DNA from: Pseudomonas sp. TH15
Lineage (GTDB): Bacteria; Pseudomonadota; Gammaproteobacteria; Pseudomonadales; Pseudomonadaceae
Reading direction: 5' to 3'
Assembly (NCBI RefSeq): GCF_016651105.1
Contig: NZ_JAEKEL010000001.1
Coordinates: forward strand, 1,323,501-1,387,500
Length of the DNA stretch: 64,000 nt
The notes below the pieces were generated by a model that was given only the letters and a program-made list of their open reading frames with translations, searched no databases and was not told where the DNA came from. The position numbers and the translations under genes were made by a program. Within the stretch, counting starts at the first letter, position 1. Each line of letters opens with the position of its first letter. Below, one piece after another: positions 37,732 through 45,089 of the stretch.

Positions 37732-38172
37732 ATGAGCATTTTGAGCTTTGTGAAAGAAGCAGGCGAAAAGCTTCTTGATTTGCTGACACCGGGCAACGCT
37801 AATGCCAGTGATCAGTTGAAAGCGCACATCAAAGACGTCGGCCTGGGTAACCCGAATGTGCAGGCCACGGTGGATGGCGACAAGGTCACTGTCACCGGTG
37901 AAGTCGCAAGTCAGGAAGAGAAGGAAAAGATTCTGTTGGCCGTGGGCAATATCGCCGGCGTCGGCAGTGTGGACGATCAGATCACCGTGACCGGGCCGGT
38001 GGTGGTGGCCGCGAAGTTTGTCACGGTCGTGGCGGGCGACAGCCTCAGTAAAATTTCCCTGCGTGTGTACGGCGACGCCAATAAGTATCAGAAAATCTTC
38101 GACGCCAACAAACCAATGCTCAAGGATGTGAACAAGATCTATCCGGGGCAGTCGTTGCGGATTCCTGAATAA
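37732..38172 (+). CDS. kbp: BON-LysM protein (Kbp/YgaU type)
   Basis: This 146-residue protein has a BON domain (about residues 20-88, VQATVDGDKVTVTGEVASQEEKEKILLAVGNIAGV) and a C-terminal LysM domain (VVAGDSLSKISLRVYGDANKYQKIFDANKPM). It matches E. coli Kbp/YgaU, a cytoplasmic K+-binding protein of the osmotic stress response. No signal peptide is seen. AAGGAGA precedes the ATG. It is divergent from the LysR-type gene. Confidence 0.93.
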   Translation: MSILSFVKEAGEKLLDLLTPGNANASDQLKAHIKDVGLGNPNVQATVDGDKVTVTGEVASQEEKEKILLAVGNIAGVGSVDDQITVTGPVVVAAKFVTVVAGDSLSKISLRVYGDANKYQKIFDANKPMLKDVNKIYPGQSLRIPE

Positions 38173-38184
38173 TCTGCAAGATCC

Positions 38185-38297
38185 TGTGGTGAGGGGATTT
38201 ATCCCCGTTGGACTGCGTAGCAGTCCCCTTGCTTCTTCAAGTGAAAAAACAGGGGGCCGCTACGCGGCCCAACGGGGATAAATCCCCTCGCCACAAT
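38185..38297. repeat. Long inverted repeat, 'GAGGGGATTTATCCCCG' family
   Basis: TGTGGTGAGGGGATTTATCC... near 38186 is mirrored by GGGGATAAATCCCCTCGCCA ending near 38297. An inner GC-rich arm (GGGGCCGCTACGCGGCCC-like) lies between. It separates the convergent kbp and yrfG genes and is distinct from the main REP type. Confidence 0.8.
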
Positions 38298-38303
38298 GGA
38301 TGT

Positions 38304-38966
38304 TCATAGGTTGCAGATGAGGTCGCGGTAGTCTTCGACCGCCGCAAACTCCGCCGTGTCCTTCGGCCCTTTACGGCTATCGGGCTCACGCACGGCCAAC
38401 AAGTGCGCCACACCAAAATTGCGCGCACTGCGCAGGATCGGCAACGTATCGTCGATAAACAGGCTGCGCGCCGGGTCAAAGCCGATATCTGCCTGTAAGG
38501 CATCCCAGAACTGCGGGTTCTCCTTGGCGAAACCGTAATCATGCGAGCTGATCAACCGCTCGAAATACGGCGCCAGTTCAATTCGCTCCAGCTTCAACGA
38601 AAGCGAATCACGATGCGCGTTGGTGATCATGACCACACGCTTGCCAGCCTGTTTGATCGCCGCCAGAAACGTATCCGCATCCGGGCGCAGGGCAATCAGA
38701 TGAGCGGTTTCCAGCTTCAGCTCGCGCACCGGAATTTTCAGCTCGGCGCTCCAGAAATCCAGGCAGTACCACTGCAACTGGCCGGCGTTACGCTCGAACA
38801 GTGGCTGCAACTCCATTTCCGCCATGGCCCGGCTCACCCCGTGCAACTCGGCATATCGCTGCGGCAGGTGTTCCATCCAGAAATGGTTGTCGTAGTGCAG
38901 GTCCAGCAGCGTGCCGTCCATATCCAGCAGAACAGTGTCGATGTCGCGCCAGGGCAGCAGGGACAT
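38304..38966 (-). CDS. yrfG: HAD-family GMP/IMP nucleotidase YrfG
   Basis: This 220-residue HAD hydrolase has motif I VLLDMDGTLLDLHYDNHFW (about residues 14-32), motif II VVMITNAHRDS, motif III lysine in FAKENPQFWDAL and motif IV FIDDTLPIL. E. coli YrfG dephosphorylates GMP and IMP. The ATG at 38966 has GGAG at good spacing; upstream in-frame starts are less family-like. It is divergent from nudE, as in related genomes. Confidence 0.92.
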   Translation of the reverse strand: MSLLPWRDIDTVLLDMDGTLLDLHYDNHFWMEHLPQRYAELHGVSRAMAEMELQPLFERNAGQLQWYCLDFWSAELKIPVRELKLETAHLIALRPDADTFLAAIKQAGKRVVMITNAHRDSLSLKLERIELAPYFERLISSHDYGFAKENPQFWDALQADIGFDPARSLFIDDTLPILRSARNFGVAHLLAVREPDSRKGPKDTAEFAAVEDYRDLICNL

Positions 38967-39056
38967 AAAGAACTTCTCCAGCGGTAAAAAAGATATCCGA
39001 GGTAAACAATCAGGATAGGCCGGGTATAGTAACGCGTTCACGCCAAGGAGCCGTCT

Positions 39057-39623
39057 ATGCGCCAGAAACCCACCGTACTCGCCCGCGAGATCGTCGCCAC
39101 CAGCCGTTTATTCTGCGTCGAAGAGCTCAAGCTGCGCTTTTCCAATGGCGTGGAGCGCACTTACGAACGTCTGGTCGGCAAGGGTGCCGGGTATGGCGCG
39201 GTAATGATTGTGGCGATGCTCGATGCCGATCACGCGGTGCTGGTCGAAGAGTATTGCGGCGGCACCGATGAATACGAACTGTCCTTGCCTAAAGGCTTGA
39301 TCGAACCCGGCGAAGACGTGCTGGCCGCCGCCGAACGCGAGCTCAAGGAAGAGGCCGGGTATGGCGCACGGCAGTTGGAGCATCTGACCGAGTTGTCGTT
39401 GTCGCCCGGTTACATGAGCCAGAAGATCCAGGTGGTCTTGGCCACCGATCTGTACGAAGAAAGCCTTGAGGGTGACGAGCCCGAGCCGATGCGGGTGGAC
39501 AAGGTCAACCTGCGTGAGTTGTCGGCCTTGGCCCAGAACCCGCAATTCACTGAGGGCCGTGCCTTGGCGGCGCTGTATCTGGCCCGAGACTTATTGACCC
39601 AACGTGGGGTGTTTTTGCCATGA
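39057..39623 (+). CDS. nudE: ADP-compound Nudix hydrolase NudE
   Basis: This 188-residue Nudix enzyme has the box spread over GLIEPGEDVLAAAERELKEEAGYG (about residues 82-105), with the metal-binding REx2EE core intact. NudE cleaves ADP-ribose, NADH and Ap3A-type compounds. The gene overlaps cysQ by four bases (ATGA), so the two are translated together. Confidence 0.93.
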   Translation: MRQKPTVLAREIVATSRLFCVEELKLRFSNGVERTYERLVGKGAGYGAVMIVAMLDADHAVLVEEYCGGTDEYELSLPKGLIEPGEDVLAAAERELKEEAGYGARQLEHLTELSLSPGYMSQKIQVVLATDLYEESLEGDEPEPMRVDKVNLRELSALAQNPQFTEGRALAALYLARDLLTQRGVFLP

Positions 39624-40453
39624 ATTTGAATTTTCCCCATCCGTTGATGGCGCCAGTGGTTGAACTGGCATTGAAGGCGGGTGACGCGATCCTGCCGTTT
39701 TGGCGAAACGACGTTGCTGTTACTGCAAAGTCCGATAGCTCGCCGGTGACGGCGGCTGATTTGGCAGCTCACCATGTGATCGTGGATGGGCTAACCGCGC
39801 TGGATCCGAGCATTCCGATACTCTCCGAAGAAGACGCCAACATCCCCCAAAGCGTACGCGCCGGGTGGCAGCGTTGGTGGCTGGTGGACCCGTTGGACGG
39901 GACCAAAGAGTTCATCTCCGGCAGTGAAGAATTTACCGTCAACATCGCGCTGATCGAGCAGGGCCGCGTGGTGTTTGGCGTGGTGTCGATGCCGACCAAC
40001 GGGCGTTTCTATGTCGGTGGCACCGGGTTGGGGGCGTGGCGGGGTGATGCAGGCGAAACACCGTTGCCGATTCAGGTTCGCGACGTACCGGCGGCGGGCG
40101 AGGCGTTTACCGTGGTCGCCAGTCGTCGACATTCCAGCCCTGAACAGGAGCGGTTGCTGGCGGGGTTGAGTGAGAGCCTGGGTGAGCTGCAATTGGCGAA
40201 CTTCGGCAGTTCGCTGAAATTTTGTATGTTGGCGGAAGGGGCGGCGGATTGTTATCCGCGCCTGGCGCCGACGTCTCAGTGGGACACCGCGGCGGCGCAA
40301 GGTGTGCTGGAAGGGGCGGGCGGTGAGGTGCTGGATTTGAGTGGTGCGCCGTTTAGTTATCCGGCGCGGGAATCTCTGCTGAATGAGTTCTTTTTGGCGT
40401 TGCCGGCGAAGGCTGCGTGGCGGGCGAAGTTGTTGGAGTTGGCGCGGGGTTAA
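39620..40453 (+). CDS. cysQ: 3'(2'),5'-bisphosphate nucleotidase CysQ
   Basis: This 277-residue enzyme of the inositol monophosphatase fold has the metal-binding motifs EEDAN (about residues 71-75) and VDPLDGTKEFISG (about 94-106), plus the late WDTAAAQGVLEGAGG motif. It removes the 3' phosphate of PAP, a by-product of sulfate assimilation. This thematically matches the sulfur genes elsewhere in the window. It is coupled to nudE. Confidence 0.94.
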   Translation: MNLNFPHPLMAPVVELALKAGDAILPFWRNDVAVTAKSDSSPVTAADLAAHHVIVDGLTALDPSIPILSEEDANIPQSVRAGWQRWWLVDPLDGTKEFISGSEEFTVNIALIEQGRVVFGVVSMPTNGRFYVGGTGLGAWRGDAGETPLPIQVRDVPAAGEAFTVVASRRHSSPEQERLLAGLSESLGELQLANFGSSLKFCMLAEGAADCYPRLAPTSQWDTAAAQGVLEGAGGEVLDLSGAPFSYPARESLLNEFFLALPAKAAWRAKLLELARG

Positions 40454-40471
40454 GTGAGCTGATCCAGACTT

Positions 40472-40624
40472 CCCTCACCCCAGCCCTCTCCTCCAGGAGA
40501 GGGAGCCGATCTTCATGCGCTTCAAAACCTGAGTTCGACTCGATATCTCAGGTCGATGCAAATCGAGAGAACAACCCGGTCAGTCCCCTCTCCCTCCGGG
40601 AGAAGGCTAGGGTGAGGGGCTTTT
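40472..40624. repeat. Dispersed 153-bp repeat with inverted termini, copy 2
   Basis: It has the same ends and inner text as the copy at 7677-7841, with a ~15-base deletion near the left arm. It lies between the convergent cysQ gene and the thioesterase gene and is non-coding. Confidence 0.85.
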
Positions 40625-40629
40625 GATTG

Positions 40630-41085
40630 TCAGCGGTGCAAAACATACTGGCCACAAAACGTCACCGCATCGATATCACTCCCGACATTGACGATTCGCG
40701 TCTGCAACACCAATCGCGCCCGCCCATAGCGCTCATACATCGCCAAAAACTTCTTCCAGACCGCCGCACTCGGCGCCTGGCAAATTGCCGTGGCATCGGT
40801 CGTCACTGGCAGCGGATAGCTGATGTGCCCTTCCTGAATCACGATGTGCCCGTCTTCAATGCCTTCTTCACGCAGACGCAAATGCAGCCAGCCCCAACCG
40901 GCCAGCACGGCGCCGCAATACAGGCTGCCGCCGAACATGGTGCTCTTGTGATTGACGTTGGCGTCCAGCGGCAAGTGCAGGCGCAGTTGCTGGTCGTGCC
41001 AGTCGAGCACCTTGAGGCCCATGTCCCGGGTGAGCGGGATGTCGTGGTGCAGGATTGATTCCAGATAACGACTGTCTGTGCTCAT
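40630..41085 (-). CDS. YiiD-C-type hotdog thioesterase-like protein
   Basis: This 151-residue protein has a hotdog-fold domain like the C-terminal half of YiiD. Features are HDIPLTRDMGLKVLDWHDQQLRLHLPLDANVNHKSTMFGGSLYCGAVLAGWGWL and a strand-rich C-terminus. The NHKSTMFGG segment is the family signature. Its ATG overlaps the dctD stop by four bases, placing it in the dctB-dctD transcript. The substrate is unknown. The link to dicarboxylate signalling is positional only. Confidence 0.82.
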   Translation of the reverse strand: MSTDSRYLESILHHDIPLTRDMGLKVLDWHDQQLRLHLPLDANVNHKSTMFGGSLYCGAVLAGWGWLHLRLREEGIEDGHIVIQEGHISYPLPVTTDATAICQAPSAAVWKKFLAMYERYGRARLVLQTRIVNVGSDIDAVTFCGQYVLHR

Positions 41086-42467
41086 TCGTTTTCATCCCCG
41101 TGGCTGCTGTCGCCGAAGTTCAGACCGTGCTTGCGCAGTTTGTCGTGCAGGGTCTTGCGCGGAATGCCCAAGGCCTCGGCGAGGCTGCGCACCGAGCTGT
41201 GAGAGCGCGCCAGTTCGGCGGCAATCAGGGTTTTTTCGAAGTTTTCCACCTGCTCGCTCAGGCCACCGTCGATGACCTCAACTGTCGCGCCGCTACCACC
41301 TTCGGCAGCGCTGTTGTCCAGTTCCAGTTCCAGTCCCAGGGCAAAGCGTTCGGCGGCGTTTTGCAGTTCGCGCACGTTGCCCGGCCAGGCGTGACGCAGC
41401 AACAGCGCCCGTTGCCCCGGCTGCAGTTCGTGGGGCGGTAAACCGTGGCGGGTGCTGGCTTCGTCGGCGAAATGCTGGAACAGCACCAGTGCATCTTCGC
41501 CACGTTCGCGCAGCGGTGGAATGCGCAGCGGTGCGACGTTCAGCCGGTAATACAAGTCGGCCCGGAAGCGCCCTTGATCGGCGGCCTGGCGCAGGTCTTC
41601 CTTGGTGGCGGCGATGACGCGGATGTCCAACGGGATCAGTTGATTGCCGCCGAGACGTTCGACCACGCGCTCCTGCAACATGCGCAGCAGCTTCACTTGC
41701 ACATCCAGGGTCATGCTTTCGATTTCATCGAGGAACAACGTGCCGCCATTGGCGAATTCGAACTTGCCGATGCGGCGTTTTTGCGCGCCGGTAAACGCGC
41801 CGGGCTCGTGACCGAACAGCTCGCTTTCCACCACCGATTCGGCCAGCGCCCCGGCGTTGATCGCCACGAACGGGCCGTTACGACGACTCGACAAGTCGTG
41901 CAGCGCCCGGGCCACCACTTCTTTACCGGCACCGGTTTCACCGAGTATCAACACGTCGGCCCTGGTCGCCGCCAGTGCACCGATTTGCTCGCGCAAACGC
42001 AGCATCGGCGCCGATTGCCCGACCAGTCGGGCGCTCAATTCATTGCGGTCACTCAGGGCCAGGCGCAGGCTGCGGTTGTCCAGTACCAGCCGGCGCAAGG
42101 CCAGGGCGCGGCGCACGCTGTCGAGCAGGGCGTCGCTGGCGAAAGGTTTTTCCAGAAAGTCATAGGCCCCGGCGCGCATCGCTTGCACGGCCAGCGGAAC
42201 ATCGCCGTGGCCGGTGATCAGCAGCACCGGTAGCTCCGGGTCTTGGGCGTGGAGTTCGCTCAGCAACTCGAGGCCGTCCATGCCGGGCATGCGGATGTCA
42301 CTGACCACCACGCCCGGCCAGTCGCGCTCCAGTTGCCCGGCCAGGCCCTTGGCTTCGGCCAGCGGCAGGATCTTCAGGCCGGCCAGGTCCAGGGTCTGGC
42401 TCAAGGCCTGGCGCAAGTGCGGATCATCGTCGATCAACACGACCTGGATGCGGTTATCGATGGTCAT
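41082..42467 (-). CDS. dctD: DctD-type sigma-54-dependent response regulator
   Basis: This 461-residue regulator has a receiver domain with the phospho-acceptor in VVVSDIRMPGMDG, a sigma-54 AAA+ domain with Walker A LGETGAGKEVVARAL, the sigma-54 contact loop GAFTGA and Walker B FLDEIESM. The C-terminal Fis-type helix-turn-helix is RSLAEALGIPRKTLHDKLRKHGL. With DctB it activates C4-dicarboxylate transport (dctA, dctPQM) from sigma-54 promoters. It overlaps dctB by four bases. Confidence 0.93.
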   Translation of the reverse strand: MTIDNRIQVVLIDDDPHLRQALSQTLDLAGLKILPLAEAKGLAGQLERDWPGVVVSDIRMPGMDGLELLSELHAQDPELPVLLITGHGDVPLAVQAMRAGAYDFLEKPFASDALLDSVRRALALRRLVLDNRSLRLALSDRNELSARLVGQSAPMLRLREQIGALAATRADVLILGETGAGKEVVARALHDLSSRRNGPFVAINAGALAESVVESELFGHEPGAFTGAQKRRIGKFEFANGGTLFLDEIESMTLDVQVKLLRMLQERVVERLGGNQLIPLDIRVIAATKEDLRQAADQGRFRADLYYRLNVAPLRIPPLRERGEDALVLFQHFADEASTRHGLPPHELQPGQRALLLRHAWPGNVRELQNAAERFALGLELELDNSAAEGGSGATVEVIDGGLSEQVENFEKTLIAAELARSHSSVRSLAEALGIPRKTLHDKLRKHGLNFGDSSHGDENE

Positions 42468-44278
42468 GCACTTCGGTCCTCGGACGGTTGCAGGCTCACG
42501 CCGGGTGCGCCTGCGCGTAGCTTCAAGGTAATCAGGGCGCCGCCCTCCTTATGGTTGGCGAACGACAGTTCACCACCGAAGGCGCGCATCAGGGTGTCGC
42601 AGATCGCCAGCCCCAGCCCAAGACCCTGAGTGCGGGTCTTTGTGGTGTAGAAGGGCTCGCCGGCGCGACCCAGCGCTTCCAGGCAAAACCCGGGGCCGTT
42701 GTCGCGAATGTACAGGTTGACGCCGTCGGCGGTGGATTGGGCACTCAGCCAGAGTTTGCGCGGCGGACCTTTTTCGGTCAGGGCGTCGAGGGCGTTGGCC
42801 AATAGGTTGCCGAGCACCTGACGCAATCGGGTTTCCCCGGCCTCGACCCACAGCGTGGCGGCTGGCAGGTCACGGATCAGCTCGACTTCCATGCTCCGTC
42901 GACGCTTGGCCAGTAACGCCAGGGCGTCATCCAGCGCTGGTTGCAGGGCGACGCTTTCCGGGGCGTGGCGATCGCGGCGAGCGAAGGCGCGCAGGTGCGC
43001 AATGATCGAGGCCATGCGCCCGGTCAGTTCACTGATCAGCTTGAGGTTGCCGCGGGCATCGTCGGTGCGCTGATGATCGAGTAACACTTCGGCGTTTTCT
43101 GCGTAGCTGCGGATCGCCGCCAGCGGTTGATTGAGTTCGTGGCTGATGCTCGCCGACATCGTCCCCAGTGCCGACAGCTTGCCGGCCTGTACCAAGTCAT
43201 CCTGGGCGCGCACCAGTTCTTGCTGGGCGTGTTCGCGTTCCAGCACTTCCTGTTTCAGGCGTCGGTTGAGGCCTTCAAGGTCGCTGGTGCGCTCGGCCAC
43301 CCGGTCTTCGAGTTCGCGGCGGGCCTTGGCTTCGAAGGCGATCCGCTCCAGATAATGGCGGCGGCGCTGCATCATCAGACCGAGCAACAGCATCAATACC
43401 AGCAGCGTCGCGCCACCGATGGCCACGACCGTGCGCACCGGGCGGTCGATCAGGGTGCGGGGCGCAAGGATGCTGACGCTCCAGCCGGTTTCCTCGATTC
43501 GCTGGGTCTGGGTTAACCAAGCGTTGGTGTTGAGCTTCAACGGCCTGGAATCGCGGGTCGGGTAGGGTTGGATCGCGGTGATGGCTTTGTTCTCTTCATC
43601 ACTCAAGTCGCGGGTGGAGCGAAAACGCCACTCGGGCCGCGACGTGAGAATGACCACGCCGTTGTGATCGGTCAGCAGCAGTTGTTCGGGGGTTTTGCCC
43701 CAGAGGCTTTCGGTGTGATCGAGATCGACCTTGACCACCAGCACGCCGACGACTTTCTCGCCCTCGCGTACGGCGGCAGCGAAGAAGTAACCACGTTTGG
43801 CCGAGGTGGTGCCCAGCCCGAAAAAGCGCCCGAGCCGCCCGGCCATGGCTTCGCTGAAGTACGGCCGGAAGGAAAAATTACGCCCGACGAAACTGTCGTG
43901 TTTGTCCCAGTTTGAGGCCGCCAGTGTCTTGCCGGTGGTGTCCATCAGGTACATGACTTCGGCGCCGGTCTGGGCGCTGATGTTTTTCAGCAAGCGGTTG
44001 GCGTTGCCCTGAGTGACGCCATCGTCGGGCGCGCCCAGTACGGCGCGCAGGGCGGGCAGGTCGCCGAGAATCTGTGGCAGTACTTCATAGCGGTGCAGGG
44101 TGCCCAGCAGGTTGGCGACGTAGAGGTCGAGGGTCTGACGGTTCTGCCCGGCCAGCTCGCTACGGTAGTAACGCTCGGCCAGATGCTGCAGCGGCCACAG
44201 CAACGGCGCCAGGCACAGCGCGAGCAGGGCCAGGCTGCGCCAGCGGGGTCTGCGGGGGAGGGTTGGAGTCATGAGCAT
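42464..44278 (-). CDS. dctB: DctB-type C4-dicarboxylate sensor histidine kinase
   Basis: This ~604-residue kinase has a first membrane segment (about residues 13-30) and a periplasmic double-Cache sensor domain including YLMDTTGKTLAASNWDK and NFSFRPYFSEAM. A second membrane segment (about 285-305), a coiled coil, the H-box SASISHELNQPLAAIRSYAENA and a HATPase domain follow. It senses succinate, fumarate and malate. Two nearby ATGs (44278 and 44272) are possible starts and neither has a strong Shine-Dalgarno. Confidence 0.92.
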   Translation of the reverse strand: MLMTPTLPRRPRWRSLALLALCLAPLLWPLQHLAERYYRSELAGQNRQTLDLYVANLLGTLHRYEVLPQILGDLPALRAVLGAPDDGVTQGNANRLLKNISAQTGAEVMYLMDTTGKTLAASNWDKHDSFVGRNFSFRPYFSEAMAGRLGRFFGLGTTSAKRGYFFAAAVREGEKVVGVLVVKVDLDHTESLWGKTPEQLLLTDHNGVVILTSRPEWRFRSTRDLSDEENKAITAIQPYPTRDSRPLKLNTNAWLTQTQRIEETGWSVSILAPRTLIDRPVRTVVAIGGATLLVLMLLLGLMMQRRRHYLERIAFEAKARRELEDRVAERTSDLEGLNRRLKQEVLEREHAQQELVRAQDDLVQAGKLSALGTMSASISHELNQPLAAIRSYAENAEVLLDHQRTDDARGNLKLISELTGRMASIIAHLRAFARRDRHAPESVALQPALDDALALLAKRRRSMEVELIRDLPAATLWVEAGETRLRQVLGNLLANALDALTEKGPPRKLWLSAQSTADGVNLYIRDNGPGFCLEALGRAGEPFYTTKTRTQGLGLGLAICDTLMRAFGGELSFANHKEGGALITLKLRAGAPGVSLQPSEDRSA

Positions 44279-44377
44279 CTAGCGCCTGGGGGGACAGGCG
44301 CATTATGCCTAGGGTTGCGGGCGCAGTCTGCGTAACCGGGGCCGGCGTGCTGTTGAAATGAAGTTTCAGACAGCGTT

Positions 44378-44923
44378 TCAGGAAAAGACGTCAGCGTCCT
44401 TGAAGAACGCGGCGGCCGCGTCCTTGCCCGACAGTTTTGGCGCTTCGTCCAGTTGCCAGTCGATGCCCAGGTCCGGGTCGTCCCAACGAATGCTGCGCTC
44501 GGCCGACGGGGTGTAGTAGTCGGTGGTCTTGTAGAGGAACTCGGCGAATTCGCTCAGCACCACGAAGCCGTGGGCGAAACCTTCTGGCACCCACAGTTGA
44601 CGATGGTTGTCGGCGGACAAACGTACCGCCACCCATTTGCCGAAGTTCGGCGAGCTGCGACGGATGTCCACGGCCACGTCGAGCACTTCGCCGGCAGTGA
44701 CACGAACCAATTTGCCTTGGGTATTTTCCAGTTGGTAATGCAGGCCACGTAGCACGCCTTTTTGCGAACGCGAATGGTTGTCCTGAACGAATTGTGTGTT
44801 CAGGCCGGTCGCTTCTTCAAAAGCCTTGGCGTTGAAGCTTTCGTAAAAGAAACCGCGCTCGTCGCCAAACACCTTGGGCTCGATGATCAAAACACCGGGC
44901 AGGTCGGTGGTGACTACATTCAT
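44378..44923 (-). CDS. rmlC: dTDP-4-dehydrorhamnose 3,5-epimerase
   Basis: This 181-residue cupin epimerase carries IEPKVFGDERGFFYESFNAKAFEE, the catalytic His in VLRGLHYQLENTQGKLVRV (about residues 59-77), WVPEGFAHGFVVLSE and YYTPSAERSIRWDDPDLGIDW. It makes dTDP-L-rhamnose precursor for LPS or exopolysaccharide. In many pseudomonads rmlC ends an rmlBDAC operon just upstream of dctBD. Here rmlB, rmlD and rmlA are not adjacent; a kinase/aminotransferase gene lies in that position on the other strand. Confidence 0.94.
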   Translation of the reverse strand: MNVVTTDLPGVLIIEPKVFGDERGFFYESFNAKAFEEATGLNTQFVQDNHSRSQKGVLRGLHYQLENTQGKLVRVTAGEVLDVAVDIRRSSPNFGKWVAVRLSADNHRQLWVPEGFAHGFVVLSEFAEFLYKTTDYYTPSAERSIRWDDPDLGIDWQLDEAPKLSGKDAAAAFFKDADVFS

Positions 44924-45089
44924 GGGGTTTCTCCAGCAATGGACATTGATGTGTCGACATTCTTGCGCAAAGTGCCGTCCGGTGCGAGTCCTGCGATTGT
45001 CTTTTGCTTTGCGCCGATCAGGGCGGGGGTTGCGTCTCGCTCCAAGCGGTGGCGATATAAGCGCCTAATAAAATTTCAGGGGTCGTTGT

